NCBI GenBank assembly: GCA_903882345.1
Contig: CAIRWO010000149.1
Coordinates: forward strand, 1-33,001
Direction: 5' to 3'
Origin: Candidatus Omnitrophota bacterium
GTDB lineage: Bacteria; Omnitrophota; Gorgyraeia; Gygaellales; Profunditerraquicolaceae
Length of the DNA: 33,001 bases
Shown here: one piece after another, positions 8,475-17,366 of the stretch
Layout: each line of letters starts with the position of its first letter
Numbering within the stretch: the stretch's first letter is position 1
The notes under the pieces: generated by a model
The model's database searches: none
What the model saw: only the letters and a program-made list of their open reading frames with translations
What the model was told of the DNA's origin: nothing
Translations under genes and position numbers: made by a program

Positions 8475-9255
8475 GGCAGAGCTGCTTTTCAGCAGTGTTC
8501 TAAATTGCAACCGGATGTCTTTGTATCTGGATAGACAGAGGCTCCTGACAAATGATGAATCTGAGGCTATTGCCCTAGCTTTGAAGAGAAGGATTGCCGG
8601 AGAGCCGCTTGAGTACATATTGGCTAGCACAGAATTTATGGGCCTTGAGTTTAAGCTAAGCCCGGATGTGCTTATCCCGCGGCCGGAAACGGAGATACTC
8701 GTTGAGACGGTGATTAGGCAAGCCAGGGCAGCTGATAATGCAAAAATCCTTGATTTAGGCACGGGCTCAGGATGTATTGCCGTATCTCTGGCGAAGTTCA
8801 TTTCGGACTCAAAGATTACGGCAACCGATATCTCGGTTAAGGCGCTGGAGATTGCCGCGGCTAATGCGGGGTTTCACAACGTTAAGATAAATTTTCTCTG
8901 TAGTGATTTATTTACAAGTCTTTCTTTGTCGCAATATAAATATGATATTATCGTATCAAATCCTCCATATATAGTAACTGAGGAAATCTGGCAACTGCAG
9001 CCGGAATTGCAATACGAACCGCTGGTTGCCTTAGACGCAGGTCCTGACGGTTTGGAGTTTTATCGCCGCATCATTGATAAGGCGCCGGATCATCTGGAGA
9101 AGGGCGGGTTTCTGGTTATGGAGATGGGGTTTGGCCAGCGCAAAGCAGTAGAAAATATTTTTAAAAAATCAAAAAAATTTGAGATAATAGAAATAGTCGC
9201 GGATTATAACGGTATAGACAGGGTGATCGTAGCGAGGAGACAGACAGGTGGATAA
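8467..9255 (+). CDS. prmC: Release factor glutamine N5-methyltransferase
   Basis: PrmC (HemK) uses S-adenosylmethionine to methylate the glutamine of the GGQ motif in RF1 and RF2. The 262-residue protein has an N-terminal helical substrate-recognition domain. The Rossmann methyltransferase domain follows, with motif I ILDLGTGSGCIAVSLA and the signature NPPYIV in DIIVSNPPYIVTEE, which binds the target glutamine. PRPETEILVE upstream of motif I is also typical. The gene starts inside the last codons of prfA with GAGGAGAAAAAGC before the ATG, and overlaps murA by 8 bases. The prfA-prmC pairing is a common arrangement and supports the function. Confidence 0.95.
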   Translation: MNEAELLFSSVLNCNRMSLYLDRQRLLTNDESEAIALALKRRIAGEPLEYILASTEFMGLEFKLSPDVLIPRPETEILVETVIRQARAADNAKILDLGTGSGCIAVSLAKFISDSKITATDISVKALEIAAANAGFHNVKINFLCSDLFTSLSLSQYKYDIIVSNPPYIVTEEIWQLQPELQYEPLVALDAGPDGLEFYRRIIDKAPDHLEKGGFLVMEMGFGQRKAVENIFKKSKKFEIIEIVADYNGIDRVIVARRQTGG

Positions 9256-10506
9256 ATTAGTCATCGAAGGGGGAAAGAGTTTAAGGGGAGAGGTTACGGT
9301 CTCTGGAGCAAAAAATGCCGTGCTTCCCATACTGGCAGCCACGCTTTTGACCGAAGAGCCTTGTGTGATCAAAGGCGTGCCCAATTTACGCGATACGAAT
9401 ACGATGTTAAAAATTTTGCGTTCCTTAGGTAAAAACGCGGAGTTTGACAAGGGCACGGTAAGAGTCACGCAGGCAAAAGAAACGAATTTTGTTGCCGATT
9501 ACAAACTGGTTTCTACGATGCGCGCATCGTTTTGCGTGCTCGGGCCGCTTCTGGGTAAGCTTAAGAAAGCAAAGGTTTCCCTGCCCGGAGGCTGTGTAAT
9601 CGGCGTCCGCCCGGTTGACCTGCATCTTAAGGGGTTCAAGGCATTGGGCACAGAGATAACTATCGAAGGCGGCTATGTTAACGCTGTGGCAAAAAACCTC
9701 AAAGGAAATAGAATGTATCTTGGCGGGGCATATGGCTCGTCCGTGCTTGCTACGGATAACGTAATGATGGCGGCAGTTTTAGCAAAAGGTAAGACGATTA
9801 TTGAATCCGCAGCCTGCGAGCCGGAAGTGGTGGACTTGGCAGAATTTCTCATCAAGATGGGGGCAAAGATCAAAGGCTACGGCACGCCGATCATAGAAAT
9901 CGAAGGAGTAAAATATCTCCACGGAGCAGAACACAGGATAATACCCGACAGGATAGAGGCAGGCACGTTTATCATTGCCGCTCTGATTACGCGCGGCGAC
10001 ATTACCATAAAAAATGTGATGTTCCAGCATCTGGGCGCTTTAATCGATAAGCTTGAAGAAGCCGGCGCGCATATCTCCAGGACCGACGGTTCCATGCGCG
10101 TGCGTTCCCGCAAGCGGCTTACCCCGATAAACATCACAACACTTCCTTATCCGGGCTTTCCTACGGACATACAGGCTCAGATCATGAGCTTGATGACGGT
10201 TACGCCCGGCATCAGCGTAATCACCGAGAAGATTTATCCTGACCGGTTCATGCATGTAGCGGAACTTAATCGTATGGGCGCCCATATTCAACGGGAAGGC
10301 CCGCATGCGATCGTCGAAGGGATAAAGCATCTTTCAGGAGCTCCGGTTATGGCATCTGACCTTAGGGCCTCCGCAGGCCTGGTCCTGGCAGGCCTGGCAG
10401 CAAAAGGACTGACCTCGGTTTCCAGGATTTACCATCTTGAACGGGGTTATGAAAATATGGAAATGAAGCTGCAGGCGCTGGGGGCGAAGATCTGGAGGGA
10501 AAAAGA

Positions 10507-10510
<4 letters not shown>
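9248..10510 (+). CDS. murA: UDP-N-acetylglucosamine 1-carboxyvinyltransferase
   Basis: MurA joins phosphoenolpyruvate to UDP-GlcNAc, the first committed step of peptidoglycan synthesis in the cytosol. The 420-residue protein has the EPSP-synthase-like double-barrel fold. K22 and N23 are in SGAKNAVLPILAATLL, and the catalytic loop SLPGGCVIGVRPVDLHLKG places the active-site cysteine at residue 116. Because Cys rather than Asp is present, the enzyme is expected to be fosfomycin sensitive. The start is GTG 9248 with GAGGAG eight bases upstream. It overlaps prmC by 8 bases and the following trpG by 4 bases, so a cell-wall gene is coupled directly to tryptophan genes. Confidence 0.97.
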
Positions 10511-11066
<556 letters not shown>

Positions 11067-11070
<4 letters not shown>

Positions 11071-12077
11071 TCAAAGAAGCAACCGGAATTTTATCTTCCG
11101 GCAGTGACATTACTGCCGGTCAAATGGGCGCGGTAATGGAGGAGATCCTGCGGGGCGAGGCAACAACTCCCCAGATCGTTTCTTTTTTGACCGCGTTGAG
11201 CGCAAAAGGCGAAACCGTCGAGGAGTTGACTTCCGCGGTAACGGTAATGCGCACGCACGTCACGCGGATCAATAGCTGCGATACGGCTGTCCTGGATACC
11301 TGCGGCACAGGAGGGGATGTCAAAGGCAGCTTTAACATTTCTACGGCAGCGGCATTTGTCGCTTCAGGCGCCGGTATTACTGTTGCCAAGCACGGCAACC
11401 GCTCGGTATCAAGCTGCTGCGGAAGCGCGGATATCCTTGAGGCATTGGGTATAAAAATAGACCTGCCTTCGGAAAAAATCGAAGAGGCCTTAGAGGCAAT
11501 CGGGATCGCTTTTTTATTCGCGCCTAACCTGCACCCGGCAATGAAATACGCTGCGGCTGCCCGCAAAGAGATCGGCAAGCGGACAATGTTTAATATTCTT
11601 GGGCCGCTTACTAATCCCGCCGGCGCAACGCATCAGTTGATAGGCGTTTATGACCAGCGCTGGGTAGAGATCATGGCCAACGTCTTAGGTAATCTTGGGA
11701 CTATGCACGCTTTAGTCGTGCACGGAGAAGACGGACTGGATGAAATAACTACCACAGCGCCTACTTTTATTGCCGAAACCCGCGCTGACAAAGTAAAGGC
11801 CTATAGGCTAACTCCTGAGGAATTCGGAATCAAACGGGCGAAGCCGGATGATCTAAAAGGCGGCAACGCTTCAGAAAACGCAAAAATCCTGCTGAATATT
11901 TTAAACGGGAAAAGCGGCCCAGGGCGGGATATCGTAGTATTGAACGCCGCAGCAGCGATATACGCAGCGGATAAGGCAGGTTCGATCAAAGAAGGTATGG
12001 GTCTGGCGGAAAAATCCATCGACAGCAAAAAGGCCCTGGAAAAATTACTCCGCTTGAAAGAATTTACCAATAAATGA
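11067..12077 (+). CDS. trpD: Anthranilate phosphoribosyltransferase
   Basis: TrpD attaches phosphoribose from PRPP to anthranilate in tryptophan synthesis. The 336-residue protein has the PRPP-binding block DTCGTGGDVKGSFNISTAAA, the signature AKHGNRSVSSCCGSADILEALG, and FLFAPNLHPAMKYAAAARKE followed by RTMFNILGPLTNPA, all as expected. Length and motif order are normal, and no key residue appears to be missing. It overlaps trpG (ATGA, 11067-11070) and trpC (ATGA, 12074-12077), so all three are probably translated in a coupled way from one message. Confidence 0.97.
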
Positions 12078-12865
12078 AAAAGACCGATGCGTTAAAAGAG
12101 ATTATCGCTAAAAAGAAAGAACGGCTTGTTCTGGCAAAGCAAGGCTTGCCTGAAGAAGAGCTAAAGGCGAAAACCTTAGGGCTGCCGGCAGTAAAGCCGT
12201 TTATCGAGGCGATAAATAAGCCGCGGGTAATTTCCCTGATTGCCGAGGTCAAAAAGGCCTCGCCATCTAAAGGCGTGATCCGGGAGAATTTTAATCTTCA
12301 GGAAATTGCTGCTGCCTACAAAGAAGCCGGGGTACAGGCGATCTCTGTATTGACGGAAGAAGATTATTTCCTAGGTTCTGTCAACTATATAGCCGAGGTA
12401 AAGGCCGCGGCAGACCTGCCTGTATTAAGGAAAGATTTTATCTTTGAGCCTTACCAGGTTTACGAATCGCGTTTTTTTGGAGCTGACGCGATACTTTTGA
12501 TCGCTGATCTGCTTACAAAAGATAAATTGGTTGAGCTGATGGAGCTTGCAGCCAACTTAGGATTGGATTATCTTATCGAAGTGCACACAGAAAAAGAGTT
12601 AAAGAAGGTACTTACCTTAAAAAACGTGCCTTTGATCGGGATAAATAACCGTGATCTGCATACGCTGGAAGTGGATTCTAAGACAACGGAAAAACTTTTT
12701 ACCCTTATTCCCCGCGATAAAGTGGTGGTTGTGGAAAGCGGTATCAAGACATACCAGGACATGCTATTTTTGAAGGTGCTGGGCGTAAATGCGGTTTTGA
12801 TCGGCGAGGCATTTATGGCGAGTTCCGACATCCGTAAAAAAATCGAAGAGGTTATGGGTTGGTAA
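12074..12865 (+). CDS. trpC: Indole-3-glycerol phosphate synthase
   Basis: TrpC closes the ring of carboxyphenylaminodeoxyribulose phosphate to indole-3-glycerol phosphate. The 263-residue TIM barrel shows SLIAEVKKASPSKGVIRENF (catalytic lysine and phosphate-binding region), AISVLTEEDYFLGS, LRKDFIFEPYQVYESRFFGADAILLI, IGINNRDLHTLEVD and VVESGIKTYQD in the standard order. It is a stand-alone enzyme, not fused to TrpF as in E. coli. It overlaps trpD by 4 bases, and trpF follows after a 4-base gap. Confidence 0.97.
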   Translation: MKKTDALKEIIAKKKERLVLAKQGLPEEELKAKTLGLPAVKPFIEAINKPRVISLIAEVKKASPSKGVIRENFNLQEIAAAYKEAGVQAISVLTEEDYFLGSVNYIAEVKAAADLPVLRKDFIFEPYQVYESRFFGADAILLIADLLTKDKLVELMELAANLGLDYLIEVHTEKELKKVLTLKNVPLIGINNRDLHTLEVDSKTTEKLFTLIPRDKVVVVESGIKTYQDMLFLKVLGVNAVLIGEAFMASSDIRKKIEEVMGW

Positions 12866-12869
12866 TGGA

Positions 12870-13511
12870 ATGGCAAAAGTAAAAATATGCGGCATAACCA
12901 ATTCAGAAGATGCGTTGTTTTCAGCAGGATCCGGCTGCGATGCGCTGGGTTTTGTTTTTTATAAAAAGAGCCCCCGTTATATCCCCCCTGAAAAAGCCGC
13001 ACAAATAATCAAAGGATTACCTGCGGAGCTGATCAAGATCGGCGTATTCGTCAATTCCCGGGAAAAGACTATAAGACGGATCGCGCAATTGTGCGGGCTT
13101 GATACCTTACAGTTTCACGGCTCAGAATCTCCGGAATTCTGCCGCAGGTTCAAAGACAAAAAAATTATCAAGGCGTTCAGGGTAAAAGATAGATCGAGCC
13201 TGAAAAGTATCTTAAAATACAAAGTCTTTGCTTTCCTTTTTGACACTTTTAGCCGATCCCGCATCGGCGGCACGGGGAAAAAATTTAATTGGGAACTGGT
13301 TAGGCACATTGACGGCATAACGCGGCCGATATTCTTATCCGGCGGCTTAAATGAAAAAAATGTCAGAGGCGCGATCAAGGCGGTGCATCCGGATTGGGTT
13401 GACGCGTCCAGCTCTCTGGAGGTTTCTCCCGGCAGGAAAGACCAGAATAAAGTAAAAAAGTTTATCGTCGCCGCGAAGAAAGGTAAGAGCAAGAGGACCG
13501 TTTCCTTATAA
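12870..13511 (+). CDS. trpF: Phosphoribosylanthranilate isomerase
   Basis: TrpF isomerises phosphoribosylanthranilate to the ribulose form used by TrpC. The 213-residue TIM barrel opens with KVKICGIT, carrying the catalytic Cys at residue 7. It continues with GCDALGFVFYKKSPRYI, LQFHGSESPEFC, FLFDTFSRSRIGGTGKKFNW (with the catalytic Asp) and FLSGGLNEKNV. The last codons and the stop lie inside the left arm of a large inverted repeat (13495-13659). The final residues (RTVSL) are therefore encoded by the palindrome and may differ from the ancestral end. No trpB or trpA follows. Confidence 0.95.
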   Translation: MAKVKICGITNSEDALFSAGSGCDALGFVFYKKSPRYIPPEKAAQIIKGLPAELIKIGVFVNSREKTIRRIAQLCGLDTLQFHGSESPEFCRRFKDKKIIKAFRVKDRSSLKSILKYKVFAFLFDTFSRSRIGGTGKKFNWELVRHIDGITRPIFLSGGLNEKNVRGAIKAVHPDWVDASSSLEVSPGRKDQNKVKKFIVAAKKGKSKRTVSL

Positions 13512-13659
13512 CTGTATACGTAGTAATGAGTTTTGTAGGAACTGTCCCTGGGGGACATTTCTAAAATAATCTTTTTATGTTAGTAGAGTAACTTAATAGG
13601 GAGGGGGGACAGTTCCATAGGAACTTATTGTTATTTAATGGGTTATAAGGAAACGGTCC
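13495..13659 (+). repeat. Imperfect inverted repeat, REP/MITE-like, at the trpF 3' end
   Basis: The arms 13495-13548 and 13606-13659 align without gaps about a centre at 13577, with 40 of 54 positions complementary. The outer 18 bases (GGACCGTTTCCTTATAAC) and the inner 11 bases (GGAACTGTCCC) are perfect. The loop is 57 bases. The left arm also holds a small hairpin TGTCCC-tgg-GGGACA (13543-13557), preceded by GTAG as in REP sequences mobilised by RAYT transposases. No transposase is in the window. It could instead act as a transcript-stabilising or terminating structure, but there is no T-run. Confidence 0.75.
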
Positions 13660-13666
13660 TGGAGTT

Positions 13667-14290
13667 ATGTTATTAGACTTAAGGATAAAACTCGACAATG
13701 CGATTACTTACGGCAGCCAAAGGCAGGCGCTTGGACTGGCGAAGCGGTTTTTGCAAGAGGCAATAAAAAAGGATCTGCCTGGAGAAATCGAATATTTCAA
13801 GGGGCAGGTAGAGATGCTTAAAGGCAACCTGGTCAGCGCCATCGAGCACTTTGACGCGGCAATAAAGCATGATCCCAAAGACGGCGCCGCCTATAACGAC
13901 CGGGCGTTGTGCATGGTGGAATTGGGGATCATTGATCAGGCGTTTTTATATTTTGACAAGGGCATTGAGGTTGAGCCGGATTATGCTACAATTTATCATA
14001 ATAAAGGCTGGCTCCTGAATAATATCGGCAGGCACAGCGAAGCGATAGGTTATTTTAAAAAGGCGCTTAAGTTCGAGCCGGGCCGGGCAGTAACTTACGA
14101 TAATCTTGCTGACGCTTATTTTAATCTTTTGGATTACGCCAATGCATTGGAGGCTTATCAACAGGTGCTCAAATTATTAAAGCCCGGCTCCTGCCGTGGC
14201 ATCAGGGGAGAAATAAGGAAAAAAATCAAACTCATCGAAAAAAAATCAAACCATAAAATACGGAGCAGGAATGCGCATAAGAACGATTGA
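13667..14290 (+). CDS. Cytosolic tetratricopeptide-repeat protein
   Basis: The 207-residue protein has no signal peptide or membrane segment. From about residue 39 to 174 it consists of four consecutive TPR units, for example SAIEHFDAAIKHDPKDGAAY, QAFLYFDKGIEVEPDYATIY and EAIGYFKKALKFEPGRAVTY. The C-terminus is strongly basic (KKIKLIEKKSNHKIRSRNAHK). It probably works as a scaffold, but no partner is evident. A GGAG lies at 13661-13664, unusually close to the ATG. The gene follows the large inverted repeat and overlaps mtnA by 20 bases, so it is likely cotranscribed with the mtnA-thiL-tsaEB-alr group. Confidence 0.82.
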   Translation: MLLDLRIKLDNAITYGSQRQALGLAKRFLQEAIKKDLPGEIEYFKGQVEMLKGNLVSAIEHFDAAIKHDPKDGAAYNDRALCMVELGIIDQAFLYFDKGIEVEPDYATIYHNKGWLLNNIGRHSEAIGYFKKALKFEPGRAVTYDNLADAYFNLLDYANALEAYQQVLKLLKPGSCRGIRGEIRKKIKLIEKKSNHKIRSRNAHKND

Positions 14291-15314
14291 GTGGGTGGAA
14301 GATGCGATCAAGATCATTGACCAGACAAAGCTTCCCGGCAAACTGGAATATCTTTATATCAGGAATTTAAAGGCGCTTTGGCAGGCGATCAAAGAACTGA
14401 AAGTGCGCGGCGCTCCGGCATTGGGCGCGGCAGCTGGATTAGGGGTTTACCTTGGCCTAAAGGATTATAAAGCCGGCAACTTCCCAGAATTTAAAGCAGG
14501 CTTAGACAGGGTAATTTCTTATCTTGGCACTTCCCGGCCCACGGCAAGAAATCTGTTCTGGGGTTTAGAAAGGATGCGTTGGGTTGCCGAAGAGAATAAG
14601 GATAAATCTGTGCCTTGTATAAAAGAAATACTCCTTAAGGAGGCAAAGAAGATCATCGAGGAAGACCGTGCCTCCTGCCGCAGGATCGGTTATTACGGCG
14701 CGCAATTATTTAAAAATAAAGACGCTGTTTTAACGGTTTGTAATGCCGGGATACTGGCGACGATCGATTACGGCACTGCCTTGGGGGTTATTTACCGGGC
14801 CCAGGAAGAGGGTAAAAGATTAACGGTATTTGCCTGCGAGACAAGGCCGCTCTTACAGGGCGCGCGTTTGACTGCCTGGGAGTTGAACAAAAAGGGAGTT
14901 GATGTAACGCTAATTTCCGATAATATGGCTGCGACTTTAATGGCGCAAGGCAGGATCAAAAAGGTAATCGCCGGCGCAGACAGGATCGTTGCAAACGGCG
15001 ATACCGCCAATAAAATCGGCACTTATAACCTGGCAGTGCTAAGCCGGTATCACAAGATCCCTTTTTATATTGCCGCACCCGCCTCTACCTTTGACCTGAC
15101 GCTCAAAAGCGGCAGGGATATCCCAATTGAACAGCGGCAAGCACGGGAGATAACTGAGTTACTTTTTAAAAAACCCATCGCCCCTAAAGGCATAAAAGTA
15201 TATAACCCGGCATTTGACGTTACGCCGGCCGTATTGATCACCGCGATCATCACTGATAAAGGCGTTATCCGTCCGCCTTATAAAATCAACATTAAAAAGA
15301 CATTGGGAAGATAA
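14271..15314 (+). CDS. mtnA: S-methyl-5-thioribose-1-phosphate isomerase
   Basis: MtnA converts methylthioribose-1-phosphate to the ribulose form in methionine salvage. The 347-residue protein has the eIF2B-like fold with KVRGAPALGAAAGLGVYLG, VLTVCNAGILATIDYGTALG (catalytic Cys157), FACETRPLLQGARLTAWEL, and VIAGADRIVANGDTANKIGT (catalytic Asp237). RGAPA and the Cys/Asp pair separate it from eIF2B subunits and ribose-1,5-bisphosphate isomerase. GGAG lies a few bases before the ATG. No other methionine-salvage gene is adjacent. It overlaps the TPR gene by 20 bases and thiL starts 2 bases after its stop. Confidence 0.95.
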   Translation: MRIRTIEWVEDAIKIIDQTKLPGKLEYLYIRNLKALWQAIKELKVRGAPALGAAAGLGVYLGLKDYKAGNFPEFKAGLDRVISYLGTSRPTARNLFWGLERMRWVAEENKDKSVPCIKEILLKEAKKIIEEDRASCRRIGYYGAQLFKNKDAVLTVCNAGILATIDYGTALGVIYRAQEEGKRLTVFACETRPLLQGARLTAWELNKKGVDVTLISDNMAATLMAQGRIKKVIAGADRIVANGDTANKIGTYNLAVLSRYHKIPFYIAAPASTFDLTLKSGRDIPIEQRQAREITELLFKKPIAPKGIKVYNPAFDVTPAVLITAIITDKGVIRPPYKINIKKTLGR

Positions 15315-15316
15315 GC

Positions 15317-16216
15317 ATGCTTGTCGATAAAATAGGCGAATTCGGCTTGATCGAGAGGTTCCGTAAAGCGATAAAGACAGACGCGTCGGTAGTAAAGGCT
15401 AGCGGCGATGATTGCGCGGTATTAAAACCCGTGAAGGATAAATACCAGCTTTTTACCTGCGATATGATTGTCGAGGGAGTGGACTTTACCCTTAAGGATA
15501 ATCCTTGTCTTGTCGGCAGGAAGGCACTGGCAGTGTCGATAAGCGATATCGCTGCCTGCGGTGGCACTCCGTCCCATGCGGTAGTTTCATTCGGCATACC
15601 CAAAAATACAAGCGTCAGCTATATTGACAGGGTTGCCAAGGGCCTGTTTTCTCTTGCCAGGGAATTCAAGGTCAATATTGTGGGCGGAGATATCAGTGTT
15701 GCGCCAAAAGTGGTTATTGACACCAGCCTTTTGGGCGTCGTAGAAAAAGATTGCCTTGTTTTAAGAAACGGGGCCAAGGCAGGCGATATCATCTTTGTTA
15801 CCGGACAACTCGGAGGTTCGATAACCGGAAAACATTTGAAGTTTACGCCGCGCATTAAGGAAGCGCGCTATCTGGTAAAGCATTTAAAAATCAATGCGAT
15901 GATCGATATCTCCGACGGCTTACTTGCGGATTTAGGCCATATATTGCAGGAAAGCAGGGCCGGTGCGGTGATCTATGAAGCCATGCTTCCTGTAAGCAGG
16001 CAGGCGAAAGGATTAAACGACGCGCTTTATAGCGGTGAGGATTTTGAGCTGCTTTTTACGCTCTCACCCCTGGAAGCGAAAAAACTGTTGAAAAAAGAAC
16101 TCCTGCGTTTTTATAAGCCGATCGGCAAGATCGTAGAAAAAAGATCCGGCCTGAAACTGATTGGCAGGGACAACCGGGAAAGAAATGTCCGGCCAAAAGG
16201 TTACCAACATTTTTGA
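15317..16216 (+). CDS. thiL: Thiamine-monophosphate kinase
   Basis: ThiL phosphorylates thiamine monophosphate to the active cofactor thiamine diphosphate. The 299-residue protein is a little shorter than the usual 310-330 residues but has the AIR-synthase-like layout. It opens with GEFGLIERFRKAI; then come the Mg/ATP-binding acidic block SGDDCAVLKP, CDMIVEGVDFTL, AVSISDIAACGGTPSHAVVS, VGGDISVAP and the C-terminal MIDISDGLLADLGHI with SGEDFELLFT. GGAAG lies seven bases before the ATG. The gene sits between mtnA and tsaE; the grouping suggests a housekeeping operon and gives no pathway clue. Confidence 0.95.
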   Translation: MLVDKIGEFGLIERFRKAIKTDASVVKASGDDCAVLKPVKDKYQLFTCDMIVEGVDFTLKDNPCLVGRKALAVSISDIAACGGTPSHAVVSFGIPKNTSVSYIDRVAKGLFSLAREFKVNIVGGDISVAPKVVIDTSLLGVVEKDCLVLRNGAKAGDIIFVTGQLGGSITGKHLKFTPRIKEARYLVKHLKINAMIDISDGLLADLGHILQESRAGAVIYEAMLPVSRQAKGLNDALYSGEDFELLFTLSPLEAKKLLKKELLRFYKPIGKIVEKRSGLKLIGRDNRERNVRPKGYQHF

Positions 16217-16231
16217 ACCGACATCGGCAAT

Positions 16232-16705
16232 ATGAAACTTCTCTCAAAGTCAATTAAAGAAACTTTTGGCATCGGTGAAAAGATTGCCAAAAATCTGGGT
16301 AAAGGCGACATCGTCTGCCTATTCGGGGACCTTGGTTCAGGTAAGACCGTAATTACTAAGGGCATTGCCGCGGGGCTGGGGATCAAAAAAAACAAGGTGG
16401 TTAGCCCGACCTTTGTTTTGATCCGTCAACATCGGACAAAAAATAATATGCCATTTTACCATTTTGATCTTTACCGCCTTAGAGATTGTCAAGACGTGGC
16501 AGGTTTGGGTTATGAAGAATTTTTTTACGGCGGCGGCATCAGCATAATCGAATGGGCAGACCGGCTAAAGCAATTTATGCCGCAGGAATGTCTGAAAATA
16601 AAACTTAGCGTTAAAGGAAAAACATCGCGGCTCGTGGAGATTTCCTATCGCGGTAACCGAGGTCGGAGATTAATGGAGGATATCCGTGAAAATATTCGGC
16701 ATTGA
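16232..16705 (+). CDS. tsaE: tRNA t6A37 threonylcarbamoyladenosine biosynthesis ATPase TsaE
   Basis: TsaE is the ATPase that works with TsaB and TsaD to place threonylcarbamoyl on A37 of ANN-decoding tRNAs. The 157-residue protein has the P-loop CLFGDLGSGKTVITKGIA, the switch block VVSPTFVLIRQHR, the signature YHFDLYRL, and IIEWADRL. The length is typical. There is no clear Shine-Dalgarno before the ATG, which lies 15 bases after the thiL stop. The 20-base overlap with tsaB, its partner in the same pathway, supports the assignment. tsaD is not in the window. Confidence 0.95.
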   Translation: MKLLSKSIKETFGIGEKIAKNLGKGDIVCLFGDLGSGKTVITKGIAAGLGIKKNKVVSPTFVLIRQHRTKNNMPFYHFDLYRLRDCQDVAGLGYEEFFYGGGISIIEWADRLKQFMPQECLKIKLSVKGKTSRLVEISYRGNRGRRLMEDIRENIRH

Positions 16706-17357
16706 TACAACCAGCACTTTTTTATGCATAGGTATTTATGATAACGGCAGGGTCTATGAATACAATCTGCAACTCGGCAGGAAACATTCCGTGCTGATTA
16801 TGGTAACGGTTAAAAGGATACTGGCTGCGCTTTCCTGGCAGGCTAAAGAGATCGATTATTTTGCCTGCGGCAGCGGCCCGGGTTCTTTTACAGGAGTGCG
16901 TATAGGTGTAGCGGCAATAAAAGGCCTTGCCTGGAGCCTGAAGAAGCCGGTAATAAGTATATCTTCGCTGGATATCCTTGCGGAGAATGCCGATTGTGAC
17001 GGTATGATCGTGCCTGCTGTCGACGCGAAAAGGAACCTTATTTACGCAAGTATTTACCGGAATAAAAATAACAGCCTTAAGAGGGTTGCGCCTTATATGC
17101 TGCTTTCTACGGACGATTTTATAAAAAAAATAAAACCGGGCAGCATTATCTTCGGTGATGCCTTGTCTCTATATAAAGAGGAAATTTCAAAGCACCTAAA
17201 AGGGGCGCGCTTTCTGGATAAAGATTACTGGAGGTTACGCGGCGGCAATATCATCAAGCCGGCGCTGGAAAAGATCAAGCAAGGCAGGCTTAATACTGCT
17301 TTTGACATTGAACCGATCTATCTTTATCCCAAGGAATGCCAGATCAGCAAAAAGTAA
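16686..17357 (+). CDS. tsaB: tRNA t6A37 threonylcarbamoyladenosine biosynthesis protein TsaB
   Basis: TsaB is the ASKHA-fold, non-catalytic partner of TsaD in t6A formation. The 223-residue protein starts GIDTTSTFLCIGIYDNG and has the hallmark GSGPGSFTGVRIGVAAIKGLA, then SSLDILAENA and VPAVDAKRNLIYASIY. The start is GTG 16686 with GGAGGA about five bases upstream, inside the 3' end of tsaE. The C-terminal 60 residues are divergent, as is common for TsaB. It is followed 9 bases later by alr; tsaB next to cell-wall or acetyltransferase genes is a frequent pattern. Confidence 0.93.
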   Translation: MKIFGIDTTSTFLCIGIYDNGRVYEYNLQLGRKHSVLIMVTVKRILAALSWQAKEIDYFACGSGPGSFTGVRIGVAAIKGLAWSLKKPVISISSLDILAENADCDGMIVPAVDAKRNLIYASIYRNKNNSLKRVAPYMLLSTDDFIKKIKPGSIIFGDALSLYKEEISKHLKGARFLDKDYWRLRGGNIIKPALEKIKQGRLNTAFDIEPIYLYPKECQISKK

Positions 17358-17366
17358 AAAGTTAAT

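Noticed and set aside
11120..11578. Minus-strand frame of 152 codons inside trpD
   Set aside because: Antisense to conserved TrpD motifs, low-complexity Ser/Ala composition, no ribosome site.
13115..13558. Minus-strand frame of 147 codons across the end of trpF
   Set aside because: It is antisense to trpF and begins in the palindrome; no domain is recognisable.
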